A stretch of 64,000 nt of DNA, from assembly GCF_005930355.1 (NCBI RefSeq), contig NZ_VDBO01000001.1, forward strand, positions 2,540,107-2,604,106, in the 5' to 3' direction. Every line of letters starts with the position of its first letter. Position 1 is the first letter of the stretch. The position numbers and the translations under genes were made by a program. This DNA is from Paenibacillus sinopodophylli. GTDB lineage: Bacteria > Bacillota > Bacilli > Paenibacillales > Paenibacillaceae. Shown one piece after another: positions 44,330-52,009 of this stretch. Under the pieces are notes generated by a model. It did no database searches. It saw nothing but the letters and a program-made list of their open reading frames with translations, and had not been told where the DNA came from.

Positions 44330-45003
44330 GTTCCCTCCATCGCGTGCAGCGTACCGGTACCGCTCACCATTATCGCCGTAATCGTTCCTGTGTAAATCAG
44401 CCCTCGTGGAAACTCGTACCTTTGCCCAGCATATAACTTAATTGTGTTGCTCGTTGTTGCCCCTGTTCCTAAACGCACTAGAATGGGCAATAGCCCCCCA
44501 TTTACTAATAAGAGGTATTTACGCGCTGTTGCTGCTGCCAATACTGTTACAGCGCTTGTCGTGACGCTTATAACAGCATGTGCGACACTAAGTGGAACTT
44601 GTGTCTCTTTCACTGTTTGATCTGGCATCGTGCCTATATTAATGCTGCTTGCAGGATTATCTAAGTTAATGTGTAACGGATTAGGCCACGTTAATGTTAT
44701 ACCAAGATCTTCTAACTGGTTTAGCAGCTCTATAACGATCGGCTGCTTTAGCATGACTTCTCCATCAATCTCGAAATCTCCGTGCTCGATGGATACCGAC
44801 TCATTTACCGTCAGAGTCTGTGTCTCTTTCACCATATCGTTAAACTGTTCCGCCGTTAATCCATCCTGCAGGTGATATAGTTGCTTATTTGTCATGCATA
44901 TAGTCACATATCCGTTGAGCTCGTTAAACCAATCAATGTCCGATACTTTGATATACCTCTTTGTGTTGTCTCTCTGGGTGATTTCGATAAATCCTTTTTC
45001 CAT
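44326..45003 (-). CDS. Hypothetical two-part protein, possible virion protein
   Basis: A 225-aa protein. Residues 1-60 are a charged alpha/beta part (FIEITQRDNTKRYIKVSDID). Residues 125-225 are beta-rich, with AATARKYLLLVNGGLLPILV then RLGTGATTSNTIKLYAGQRY, a pattern seen in small phage head or tail decoration domains. Placed upstream of terS. Function unknown. Confidence 0.55.
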   Translation of the reverse strand: MEKGFIEITQRDNTKRYIKVSDIDWFNELNGYVTICMTNKQLYHLQDGLTAEQFNDMVKETQTLTVNESVSIEHGDFEIDGEVMLKQPIVIELLNQLEDLGITLTWPNPLHINLDNPASSINIGTMPDQTVKETQVPLSVAHAVISVTTSAVTVLAAATARKYLLLVNGGLLPILVRLGTGATTSNTIKLYAGQRYEFPRGLIYTGTITAIMVSGTGTLHAMEGT

Positions 45004-45016
45004 CTCATCACCATCC

Positions 45017-45097
45017 TTATTCGCCTCTAGCCCCTCTAAAAAACATCAACGTACCCATGACAATGACCGCATATATCAAACATATGAGTTTAATCAT
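45017..45097 (-). CDS. Very small membrane peptide
   Basis: A 26-aa peptide, MIKLICLIYAVIVMGTLMFF then RGARGE, one membrane helix with a basic end. GGAGGGGCG immediately precedes the ATG, which overlaps the preceding stop as ATGA, so it is coupled to the 51-aa gene. Spacing and ribosome site make translation likely. Confidence 0.55.
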   Translation of the reverse strand: MIKLICLIYAVIVMGTLMFFRGARGE

Positions 45098-45249
45098 CGC
45101 CCCTCCACTTCATCCATCCACTCTTTTGCTAGGATCAACTTAACGTACTCTAGCATCCCTAATGTCTCAGCGTATGTCGGCCCACCATCATGCTCATACT
45201 CGATTGTTCCGTCAATCTGGCTCATCTTTATGGTGATCGTCTTCTCCAT
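45094..45249 (-). CDS. Small hypothetical protein, 51 aa
   Basis: MEKTITIKMSQIDGTIEYEH then YAETLGMLEYVKLILAKEWM. Typical phage early/late-junction small protein with a beta hairpin followed by a helix. GGAGGGG lies six or more bases before the ATG at 45249. Confidence 0.6.
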   Translation of the reverse strand: MEKTITIKMSQIDGTIEYEHDGGPTYAETLGMLEYVKLILAKEWMDEVEGR

Positions 45250-45340
45250 CGTCATCCCCTCCAAAGAACGCATACATCGCATATTGCCATAATAACCAGT
45301 TCCCTATTGCATATATGGATATGGCGTCTAGGTCAGTCAC
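45212..45340 (-). CDS. Small hypothetical protein, 42 aa
   Basis: GTG start, MTDLDAISIYAIGNWLLWQY then AMYAFFGGDDDGEDDHHKDE. A hydrophobic aromatic helix followed by an acidic His-rich tail. AGGA lies four bases before the GTG. It overlaps the 51-aa gene by 38 bases and starts just after the stop of the zinc-ribbon gene. Confidence 0.5.
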   Translation of the reverse strand: MTDLDAISIYAIGNWLLWQYAMYAFFGGDDDGEDDHHKDEPD

Positions 45341-45341
45341 A

Positions 45342-45461
45342 CTATCCTCGATACTCTTTTTCGCTGACTTCTTCCCTGCATTTGGGGCAATAGTAATAGT
45401 GTGAATTCCATTCGTATCCTACCTTTAATGGCGTTCCACATTTATGGAGTGTTTGTTTCAT
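45342..45461 (-). CDS. Small zinc-ribbon-like protein, 39 aa
   Basis: MKQTLHKCGTPLKVGYEWNS then HYYYCPKCREEVSEKEYRG. C8 and CPKC could form a partial zinc knuckle. GGGGAG precedes the ATG. Likely a small phage protein; DNA or RNA binding not shown. Confidence 0.55.
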   Translation of the reverse strand: MKQTLHKCGTPLKVGYEWNSHYYYCPKCREEVSEKEYRG

Positions 45462-45503
45462 TGTTTCATCTCCCCAAACAAAAAGAGAGCCGCTAGGCCC
45501 TCC

Positions 45504-45770
45504 TTACGATTTTTCATCCAACTTTCTTTCCAACTCTTCCGTCTTTGCCGCCTGACCTTTTTGGAATGGCATCCAGTCCCATTGACCGGGTTCAGTTCCT
45601 TGATTAACGGTTGGTTGGAAGTATAGTCCCTCAGGATTGAGCACACACAATCCCACATCTGTCGGACTATTTACAATCGTAATGATTGCAGCGCGATCCA
45701 CTGGTTCATATGCGCCATCCTTGCTACCTCTGCTTTTGTAATACACTACTCTTCCTACTGTTGGAATCAT
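45504..45770 (-). CDS. Phage hypothetical protein, 88 aa
   Basis: MIPTVGRVVYYKSRGSKDGA onwards, with AAIITIVNSPTDVGLCVLNP and a charged C-terminal helix (KTEELERKLDEKS). The opening MIPTVGRxVxYK and the beta-rich core are common in uncharacterised phage proteins. AGGAGGAATAA precedes the ATG. It lies after a terminator, so it probably has its own promoter. Confidence 0.65.
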   Translation of the reverse strand: MIPTVGRVVYYKSRGSKDGAYEPVDRAAIITIVNSPTDVGLCVLNPEGLYFQPTVNQGTEPGQWDWMPFQKGQAAKTEELERKLDEKS

Positions 45771-45797
45771 TTTATTCCTCCTAAGTTATCCTATAAC

Positions 45798-45824
45798 GAA
45801 AAAAGAGCCTTATCGGCTCTCCTG
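45798..45824 (-). terminator. Terminator after the 159-aa gene
   Basis: GAGAGCCGATAAGGCTCTTTTTTC on the minus strand: AGAGCC/GGCTCT stem, GATAA loop, T6 tail. A strong intrinsic terminator. It marks the end of the early transcription unit before the small late genes. Confidence 0.85.
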
Positions 45825-45886
45825 TCGCGCTGGATTGTTCGTTCTCTGAAAAGGATATGTGAAGCGCAAGGGGCGCTTGTCACCAA

Positions 45887-46366
45887 TTAAATTCCGTATG
45901 ATTCCTTCAACGTTTTCAACGACTCATTAATTTCATCGTGTACGTTGTGGCCGTTCTTTTGTAGCTCGATCAGTACAGCTAGGTATTCGCGGCGGTTGTA
46001 ATTCTTTTCATAATCGTCATGTCTAGCGGCATCCTGTGCTGGCACACATTCTTCAGTGAGCAAATTAAAACGTTTAAATGGCACTAATTGACGCGGTTCG
46101 GAATCTTTGTCGATATTCATTCCTGGTACGTATGTTACAGCTTCAGCAACAGCGTAGCTTCCATCTGGATTCTTTTGCTGCGTTGTGACTTGTACGATGC
46201 ATCCGCCATCAACATTCGCTACCTTCGTCGACTTCATCCAACCTTGCGATTGAGAAGATGCCTTACATAATAGCGTAAACGTGTCACCGTCTCCGTATAC
46301 TTGCAAGTCAGAAATGTTTGCTTTAGCTCCACGAACATCTGTGATTCCTAGATCCTTTTCTGTCAT
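45887..46366 (-). CDS. Phage hypothetical protein, 159 aa
   Basis: MTEKDLGITDVRGAKANISD onwards, with a beta-rich middle (KSTKVANVDGGCIVQVTTQQ) and a helical C-terminus (NYNRREYLAVLIELQKNGHN). Reads like small, abundant phage proteins of unknown role. It ends before a strong terminator and starts downstream of a structured leader (46407-46454). Confidence 0.6.
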   Translation of the reverse strand: MTEKDLGITDVRGAKANISDLQVYGDGDTFTLLCKASSQSQGWMKSTKVANVDGGCIVQVTTQQKNPDGSYAVAEAVTYVPGMNIDKDSEPRQLVPFKRFNLLTEECVPAQDAARHDDYEKNYNRREYLAVLIELQKNGHNVHDEINESLKTLKESYGI

Positions 46367-46406
46367 CTTCGTATCATCCTCTTCGTCAATATAATGCTAA
46401 TCAGAC

Positions 46407-46454
46407 CCACGCCGTCGGGGCGAGTAACCGTACGCTTTACCCGTAACGGCGTGG
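46407..46454 (-). promoter_or_regulatory. Large GC-rich hairpin between late regulator and 159-aa gene
   Basis: CCACGCCGT (46407-46415) pairs perfectly with ACGGCGTGG (46446-46454). Inside, CGGG/CCCG and further pairs fold around GCGTACGG. There is no T tract. It may be a leader structure of the 159-aa gene, an attenuator, or a protein-binding site. Confidence 0.6.
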
Positions 46455-46511
46455 TGTCCACATTACTATTATACCACGGTTGAAATGACAATATTGTTAT
46501 AATAATGTTAG

Positions 46512-46901
46512 TTATGCTAGTTTCAGCCGTGGCGCTTTCGCACTTACAAGCCTGATATACCCGTATGCGTAATTAGTGCGCTTGGCGATCTCCGTAAGCG
46601 GAAGGCGTTCAATGTCTCTCATATACGCAACTCTTGCCGGAAGCTCATTCGCGTTCTCCAATAAAATCTCGATTTTGCGGAACAGCTCCATCTTCTCGTC
46701 AATATACGCTCTCACAGCTTCCAACTTCGCCATAGCCTCGTCGTAATTGTATAGTGCCACATCTAGTGGCAGATACGTGTTGCGGTCCACACGGCTGTTG
46801 TAGCAATGTTTCTGAGCTATCTCCGCTTGTTTGACTAAATCGTCTTCTCTGCCCCTTAAAATCTCTAGTTCTGCAATTAGCTCGTTGAATAAGCTCTGCA
46901 T
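46512..46901 (-). CDS. ArpU/RinA-type late transcription regulator
   Basis: A 129-aa protein with N-terminal helices (FNELIAELEILRGREDDLVK) and a C-terminal sigma-region-4-like HTH (RVAYMRDIERLPLTEIAKRT then NYAYGYIRLVSAKAPRLK). Length and location just before the packaging genes match regulators that switch on late genes in Firmicute phages. Late promoter target not identified. Confidence 0.75.
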   Translation of the reverse strand: MQSLFNELIAELEILRGREDDLVKQAEIAQKHCYNSRVDRNTYLPLDVALYNYDEAMAKLEAVRAYIDEKMELFRKIEILLENANELPARVAYMRDIERLPLTEIAKRTNYAYGYIRLVSAKAPRLKLA

Positions 46902-46933
46902 CCTAATCAGCCCCTTGATTAGTTTATTTGTTG

Positions 46934-46957
46934 AGCGTCCCCGTAGAGACGCTCTGT
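46934..46957 (-). terminator. Hairpin after the 69-aa gene
   Basis: GAGCGTC and GACGCTC pair around TCTACGGG; AACAAATAAAC follows on the minus strand. No T tract, so it may be an attenuator before the late regulator. Confidence 0.45.
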
Positions 46958-46966
46958 ATGATTAAA

Positions 46967-47176
46967 TTACTCGATTATGTGAAGCGGTTGTACCTTAGCA
47001 TCCAGTGTTAACATTCCGTTTTCAATCTTCACCATTGTTATCTCAGTGACTACACCTAGCACCTTAGTTCCTTCGCTATCTTCAGTTTCGTAGACTTTTC
47101 CAACGTAAAAATCCAGCTTTTTCTTCAAAGTTATTTTTACGTTTTCAACTCCGACTTCAACTTCCGACTTAAGCAC
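46967..47176 (-). CDS. Hypothetical 69-aa beta-rich protein
   Basis: MLKSEVEVGVENVKITLKKK then LDFYVGKVYETEDSEGTKVL, small and beta-rich, ending VQPLHIIE. Its ATG overlaps the stop of the coiled-coil gene by one base, so it is coupled. Function unknown. Confidence 0.6.
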   Translation of the reverse strand: MLKSEVEVGVENVKITLKKKLDFYVGKVYETEDSEGTKVLGVVTEITMVKIENGMLTLDAKVQPLHIIE

Positions 47177-48204
47177 TAAGCTACACTCCTTTGCGACTGC
47201 TGTTCAAGGAATGCGACTCGTGCGGCGAGTGCTTCGTGTTCTGCTCTCGTAACCGCTTCTCCTGCACCTTCCACACCAGTGTTTCCTTCAGCCAGTCCGT
47301 GTTCTGTCCCTTCGCCACTGGGAATGAATAGGGGTGGATTCACCAATGGGGTATTTGCCAGAGCTTCTTGATCCAAACGTTCGGCTTCAAGAGCTGCTTG
47401 ATGGTCTCTATCTTCCTTTTCTTTGCGAAACTGCAACAACTCTTCTTTGTCCAGAATCCGGTAAATGCCTTCGTTGAAGTAGTGGTAGCGGATTTCTTCA
47501 TCCGTTTCCGCGAGGTTAGCGAGCTTATGAGTTTGTGGCCCTACTACTGGCTCCCACCGAACGTTATAAATAGCCGGACGCTTCGCCAGCGCTTCTTGTA
47601 CACTCTCGTTTGATTCAATTTTCGCATCTACCGGCTGAGCATTTTTACTGAGCTGCTCCCGTAGCTTAGTGATCTCCGATTCCTTGTGATCGTCTGCCGC
47701 TTTATATTCTTCAATCTGCTTGCTGGCATTATGTAACTTGGTTTCGAGGTCGTTGACCACCAATTCCAGTTCTTTCTTGCCTTGGTATAGCAGTTTGTTC
47801 TCTGCTTCCGAATCGTCCAAACGGTCCTGCATTGAATCAATCTGCCGTTCCAAACTCGCCTTAACGCTTGCAGCATTAGCCAATTTGTTCTGCAGCGCCG
47901 CTGTGATGATCGTCATTTTCTCTTCTAACGGAATGAGGTCTGTGCTAAGTAAATATGCAAGAGGGATCTCGTCCGTTGTTCCTGGCATTGTGAGTTTTTC
48001 AAAGGACTCAACCTCTACTTTAGTTTCTGCAGACTGCTCCGATCTCAACGCAGCTAACTTATCCTGCACCGTGTCCAACTCACCCTTTAACGCACTGTGT
48101 TGGTATGAGTCAAATGGGTCAGATTGAGCGATTCTTTCAATCTCGTTTGTGTAGATGGTTTCCTGCTCTTCCAACGCCTTAATTTCCTGTTCTAATTGGC
48201 TCAT
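47176..48204 (-). CDS. Coiled-coil phage protein, 342 aa
   Basis: MSQLEQEIKALEEQETIYTN onwards. Residues 1-75 and 95-195 are long coiled coils, then a folded middle (RPAIYNVRWEPVVGPQTHKL, IRYHYFNEGIYRILDKEELL), a proline/glycine-rich linker and a final helix. GGGAGGT precedes the ATG at 48204. The 177-base region upstream carries paired operator-like motifs, suggesting it starts a transcription unit. Function unknown; located between replication and late genes. Confidence 0.65.
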   Translation of the reverse strand: MSQLEQEIKALEEQETIYTNEIERIAQSDPFDSYQHSALKGELDTVQDKLAALRSEQSAETKVEVESFEKLTMPGTTDEIPLAYLLSTDLIPLEEKMTIITAALQNKLANAASVKASLERQIDSMQDRLDDSEAENKLLYQGKKELELVVNDLETKLHNASKQIEEYKAADDHKESEITKLREQLSKNAQPVDAKIESNESVQEALAKRPAIYNVRWEPVVGPQTHKLANLAETDEEIRYHYFNEGIYRILDKEELLQFRKEKEDRDHQAALEAERLDQEALANTPLVNPPLFIPSGEGTEHGLAEGNTGVEGAGEAVTRAEHEALAARVAFLEQQSQRSVA

Positions 48205-48247
48205 TTGAGACCTCCCACAATTTTTCATCTCTTATAATTATATCACT

Positions 48248-48348
48248 ATGACATGTTAATGAGTAGCAAATACACACAATATTCCTTATAATATAAGTAA
48301 TAAATCAAATTATTCATTTAGGTATTAAAATACATAATAACATGTCAT
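48248..48348. promoter_or_regulatory. Inverted operator-like pair before the coiled-coil gene
   Basis: ATGACATGTTA (48248-48258) and TAACATGTCAT (48338-48348) are perfect reverse complements 79 bases apart in an AT-rich region with no gene. AACATGTT also occurs twice in the operator region of the XRE pair at 51621/52010, suggesting control by the same protein. Confidence 0.5.
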
Positions 48349-48380
48349 ATCGAACACTTTCACATTCTAAGATTAACCCG

Positions 48381-48521
48381 CTACAAGCAACTATTATGAC
48401 CTAAATCACGTAATCTTTTCTCAAATGATCTCACTTCTAGCATCATTAATCGTCGTTTATATCGATCCTGCTCTCTATCTGCCATTTCAATTAGTCTTAA
48501 TATTCTGACACCATTATTCAT
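48381..48521 (-). CDS. Small basic helical protein, 46 aa
   Basis: MNNGVRILRLIEMADREQDR then YKRRLMMLEVRSFEKRLRDL, strongly basic and helical. The start overlaps the stop of the previous gene as ATGA, so it is coupled. End of the replication unit. Function unknown. Confidence 0.6.
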   Translation of the reverse strand: MNNGVRILRLIEMADREQDRYKRRLMMLEVRSFEKRLRDLGHNSCL

Positions 48522-48940
48522 GCCGCTTCATCCTTTGGCATTAATTTATTTAACTGTGAATACAATTCATTTAATATCTTGGCAAAGTAGTCACGTCTGG
48601 CTTTATCTAATTCATCACTCATCAATTTCTCGCCATGTTCAATTCTCTCTATCGTGATGTAATAGTCTCTGTTTTTCATGAAATGGGCTAGTTCGATCAT
48701 TGATCCTTGTATTTCTTCCAATGTATCCAGAGCCCTATTCCGTAAATGGCCGAATATATTAATTGCCCTGTGATCATATTGAGAATCCACCATCGCTAAA
48801 TATCGTTCTTTTAAGAATCTTACCGTCTCACACCTTCGATCCTCTTCTTCTTTCTGCAGTATACCTAAGTATTCTTCGTGTGTTTTCGGGTCCGTAATCG
48901 GTGGTGAGTCTAAACTGTACAGATCGATTTGCTCGTACAC
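48518..48940 (-). CDS. Hypothetical 140-aa helical protein downstream of the helicase
   Basis: GTG start, MYEQIDLYSLDSPPITDPKT onwards. Entirely helical and charged, with RRCETVRFLKERYLAMVDSQ and DKARRDYFAKILNELYSQLN. GGGAGGTG precedes the GTG. It starts two bases after the helicase stop. It might be a replication accessory protein by position. Confidence 0.6.
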   Translation of the reverse strand: MYEQIDLYSLDSPPITDPKTHEEYLGILQKEEEDRRCETVRFLKERYLAMVDSQYDHRAINIFGHLRNRALDTLEEIQGSMIELAHFMKNRDYYITIERIEHGEKLMSDELDKARRDYFAKILNELYSQLNKLMPKDEAA

Positions 48941-48941
48941 G

Positions 48942-50225
48942 CTACACCTCCCGAATGAACTGAAATCGTTTTTCAAACTCCAATCTTACTATTCCTGGAC
49001 TACCACGACGAACCTTTTCTTTCACCATAAAGTAATCTATATCGCTATGTTTCTTAACTTTCTTTCCGTCCACCTCGACCTCTTCAACCTTTGGCTCTAA
49101 GAAGAATAGACCATCACACTCGTTACGCATTTTCTTTGCGCCTTCTAGCTTTCCTTCGTCATTAAGCTGTGCTAAAGCAATTACCGGCACACCAAAATCC
49201 TGCGCAAATGTCTTTAATTTCTTGGCTAAATAGCTCATGATTTGATATTCTTGCATGTTCTTTGTACTTTCAACCTCCATCCGCCCTACGTAATCCACGA
49301 TAATACAATCAATTTGACCGTATTTGCGCTGCGCGATCTTAGTTAGCGCCTTTACTGAGTCCGGCGTTAGGTTGGATATTTGTGATACCAATAGCGGACT
49401 CATAGAGAAGTCTGCAGCCCACTTATCAAACCGTTCTTTATCACTTAGACTAATATCACCGCGCTCGATGCTTGAGTAAGGGATTAATGTCGCCATGCTT
49501 GCCCAGCGGTTAACCATCTGTGTTAAGTCCATCTCTGTGTTAAGATAATAGACTCGCTTCTTGTTGTGGTGTGCCATGATCCGAGTTAAATTCATCGCCA
49601 TCGCCGTTTTACCATGACCACTCTTTGCAGCGAACATGATAAAATCTCCAGGTCGCAATCCATGTAACGCCTCGTCTAAGCCCGGGAAACCCTGTATAGC
49701 GCCATTGACCGCTTTATAGCTAAGCGATACACCATTTACCTTACCGGGTGTCTTCATGCGTTCTTCTAGCGCGTCTGATGCGGTCTGTACTGCCTCCGCT
49801 ATCTCGACCATATGCTTTCCACCGACAATTCCGTATTTTTCGGGCAAATACATGTTTACGATTTCTTCAGCGGCCTTCGGTTCAAAGGTAGGATCGTTTA
49901 TAAGATCTATTAGCCCCTCAGCCATTCGCTTGAATAATGATCTATTCTTCGTTTTCACCAATGCATCCATGTCACGCTCAATACTGTTCGTCTTTGCTCC
50001 GGCTATAACAGCATCTTGAATCCAGTTCGTTGCGTTTGGGTACTGCCTGCGCATTTCAGAAGCATCCGGGAATTTACCGTTCTCGTATATCTTCGCCATC
50101 GCTTGGAACATGGACCGCGTTTCAGGTATGGAAAAATGATCGTCTCCAAACTCTGAAAGGAACAATTCTAGGAAAGTGCGATCGAGCATCGCCTTGCCGA
50201 TTGCTGCTAGTTCGTTTTGTCTCAA
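48942..50225 (-). CDS. DnaB-type replicative helicase
   Basis: A 427-aa helicase. The N-terminal domain (1-110) is DnaB-like, and the RecA-like core begins GLDEALHGLRPGDFIMFA. Walker A is AKSGHGKT (about 200-207) and IDCIIVDYVGRME is the Walker B strand; VPVIALAQLN follows. It unwinds phage DNA at the fork. The start overlaps the stop of the replisome organizer (ATGA), a common phage pair. Confidence 0.92.
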   Translation of the reverse strand: MRQNELAAIGKAMLDRTFLELFLSEFGDDHFSIPETRSMFQAMAKIYENGKFPDASEMRRQYPNATNWIQDAVIAGAKTNSIERDMDALVKTKNRSLFKRMAEGLIDLINDPTFEPKAAEEIVNMYLPEKYGIVGGKHMVEIAEAVQTASDALEERMKTPGKVNGVSLSYKAVNGAIQGFPGLDEALHGLRPGDFIMFAAKSGHGKTAMAMNLTRIMAHHNKKRVYYLNTEMDLTQMVNRWASMATLIPYSSIERGDISLSDKERFDKWAADFSMSPLLVSQISNLTPDSVKALTKIAQRKYGQIDCIIVDYVGRMEVESTKNMQEYQIMSYLAKKLKTFAQDFGVPVIALAQLNDEGKLEGAKKMRNECDGLFFLEPKVEEVEVDGKKVKKHSDIDYFMVKEKVRRGSPGIVRLEFEKRFQFIREV

Positions 50226-51037
50226 AACATGTCCCTCCTCATTTCCTCTACCAGTTGTTCGCTACGCTTGTTTTCTTCTGCAATAACTTCCTCATACTTC
50301 CTAACTGGGGCATCGCCTTCTTTTAGTTTAAATATGGCGACATTTGAAATCTCCCATTCGCTTTCCCACTGACGTTGGTTCAAGAAGGTTAACGGAGATA
50401 GCCATGCTCTATCAAACTTGCGAACATTTCTTTCATGTTCGACGAATGACTTGTACCTTTGGAAACCAGCCATAACTTCCTCAGGATTAATCTTCTTTGC
50501 TTTCCAGTACGTCTGCCACTTTTTCAGGCAAGGAGCTTTGCCATCTTTCTTGGGATACACTCCCCAAAATGTTTCAAAACTACTGTCGCATTCGTTAGAA
50601 TCGACTATATGTTTTAGTTCTTCTTTATTATTATCATTATTGTTTGTATGCTTTTGAAATGCTTCTGTTATGCTTTGTTGGTGCATTGGTGGTGCTTTTG
50701 CACCTTCTGTAAGTTGATAAACATCATAATTTATAACGGATAAGTACGTTTTTTTGGTGGTGCTTTTATAAGCCAACATTTGGTCACTTACGAGACAATC
50801 TAAGAACCGCTTAACTTTACGATTTGACCACTTCCAATGACGTTCCATATCGCCCATTGACCATATTGTTGACCCTCTTTGAACGGTCTCAAGTGAACCA
50901 TTATGCGTTACCTTTCCCTCCGAATGATTGACACGCATAAGGATATCAATCCATGCTTCATACTTACTAAAAACCCTGTCTTCTTGGTACAACCAATGCT
51001 TTTGAATATCCCGATGTAAGCTAATATATCCCGGCAC
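50222..51037 (-). CDS. Phage replisome organizer / initiator
   Basis: A 271-aa protein. The N-terminal winged-helix type domain has YISLHRDIQKHWLYQEDRVF then SKYEAWIDILMRVNHSEGKV, and the C-terminal half has FETFWGVYPKKDGKAPCLKK and FDRAWLSPLTFLNQRQWESE. This layout is typical of Firmicute phage initiators that bind the origin and load the helicase encoded next. An origin may lie within the gene (Asn-rich linker near residues 130-145) but is not proven. Confidence 0.85.
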   Translation of the reverse strand: MPGYISLHRDIQKHWLYQEDRVFSKYEAWIDILMRVNHSEGKVTHNGSLETVQRGSTIWSMGDMERHWKWSNRKVKRFLDCLVSDQMLAYKSTTKKTYLSVINYDVYQLTEGAKAPPMHQQSITEAFQKHTNNNDNNKEELKHIVDSNECDSSFETFWGVYPKKDGKAPCLKKWQTYWKAKKINPEEVMAGFQRYKSFVEHERNVRKFDRAWLSPLTFLNQRQWESEWEISNVAIFKLKEGDAPVRKYEEVIAEENKRSEQLVEEMRRDMF

Positions 51038-51048
51038 GATACCACCGC

Positions 51049-51378
51049 CTAACTTAGTTCAATTAGATGAGGAATCCCATGCATGTGTGATTTTAAAATT
51101 GCTTTTTGCGCTCGAGTTGTTGGAGCGTCCAGGATTCTGATACTGACGTTTTCTTCAAAATCACCGTCTTTAACTTTTGATATATAGTCCCATGCTTCAA
51201 GCACTTGAGTGTTGTCATTCCAATTCACATAAAAGTGAACATCTTTCAATAAATCAGACGAATGCTTCAACCAAAATTCAATAATCTTCGGTTTCTTTAA
51301 TGATCGTTGATAGGCTGCCTTCATTTCATTTTTCAACTCTCGATAATACCCACGTTCTCTTTTTAACTTTTTGGCCAT
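51049..51378 (-). CDS. Hypothetical early protein, 109 aa
   Basis: MAKKLKRERGYYRELKNEMK onwards, basic in the first 40 residues, with LKDVHFYVNWNDNTQVLEAW and KAILKSHMHGIPHLIELS at the end. Upstream of the replisome organizer. A start seven codons earlier (51399) is possible; neither has a strong ribosome site. No family recognised. Confidence 0.6.
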   Translation of the reverse strand: MAKKLKRERGYYRELKNEMKAAYQRSLKKPKIIEFWLKHSSDLLKDVHFYVNWNDNTQVLEAWDYISKVKDGDFEENVSIRILDAPTTRAQKAILKSHMHGIPHLIELS

Positions 51379-51475
51379 ATTAATGCAGCATCCTCTCATA
51401 TCACTCTCGTAAGAAACTTGCTAGGATTACGTATAATAATTTCAAGAATGACTTTCCCCAACATACCTAACGAGA

Positions 51476-51607
51476 TCAGGCACTATTTTGCTTTTGTTCA
51501 TTTGCTAGACGAGCGTTGTATCTTTCTTCGATCCGTGCAATTACCATGTGCACTCGCCTCCATGCTTGCTCAGACATTTCCTTGCCGTCATGTCCAATAG
51601 GCCTCAC
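51476..51607 (-). CDS. Small early protein, 43 aa
   Basis: GTG start, MRPIGHDGKEMSEQAWRRVH then MVIARIEERYNARLANEQKQ. Basic and helical. GGGGGAG lies six bases before the GTG, an excellent site. It is the first gene after the Cro-like gene at 51621. Function unknown. Confidence 0.6.
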   Translation of the reverse strand: MRPIGHDGKEMSEQAWRRVHMVIARIEERYNARLANEQKQNSA

Positions 51608-51620
51608 GTGTGACTCCCCC

Positions 51621-51860
51621 TTATGCTAGTTCCTTCTTTGTTTTTCGTGCACTTTGTTTTACACTTGAAATAAAAAAAATATCCCTTACATCTTTTTGAA
51701 AATAATTTGCAATCTTAAGACCGATTTCTAAAGAAGGAGGACTGCCGTTAGAAATCCTGATAACCGTTTGCCGTGTAACACCAATTTCACGCGCAAAATC
51801 GCTCTTGTTGATACCTTTACTTTCCAAGAGCAAGTTCAGAGTGTTTTTCATATTTAACAT
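51621..51860 (-). CDS. XRE-family HTH regulator (Cro-like), central switch
   Basis: A 79-aa protein with SKGINKSDFAREIGVTRQTV then IRISNGSPPSLEIGLKIANY, an HTH of the small Cro type, and a basic tail (KQSARKTKKELA). It diverges from the 149-aa repressor across 150 bases and heads the replication unit, so it likely controls entry into lytic growth. Start among three close ATG/GTG codons is uncertain. Confidence 0.85.
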   Translation of the reverse strand: MLNMKNTLNLLLESKGINKSDFAREIGVTRQTVIRISNGSPPSLEIGLKIANYFQKDVRDIFFISSVKQSARKTKKELA

Positions 51861-51881
51861 CACCAGCCCTTTCGTGCTATA

Positions 51882-51977
51882 CGTTTTACATTATTAATAA
51901 TAAACTCGTTTTACACTTTCGTCAACATGTTGCACAGTGCTGAATGAATATTTGTTTTACAATGTGGTTAACATGTT
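51882..51977. promoter_or_regulatory. Operator region of the central XRE switch
   Basis: CGTTTTACA occurs at 51882-51890 and 51907-51915, and GTTTTACA at 51954-51961. The palindrome AACATGTT occurs at 51924-51931 and 51970-51977. Two motif classes between divergent regulators suggest separate sites for the two proteins. Confidence 0.6.
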
Positions 51978-52009
51978 TAACAGCACGGTTAATAGAATAG
52001 GAGACTACT

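Noticed and set aside
48942..50225. Host dnaB or recombination gene captured by the phage
   Set aside because: It is coupled to a phage replisome organizer, and length and order are ordinary for phage replication modules.
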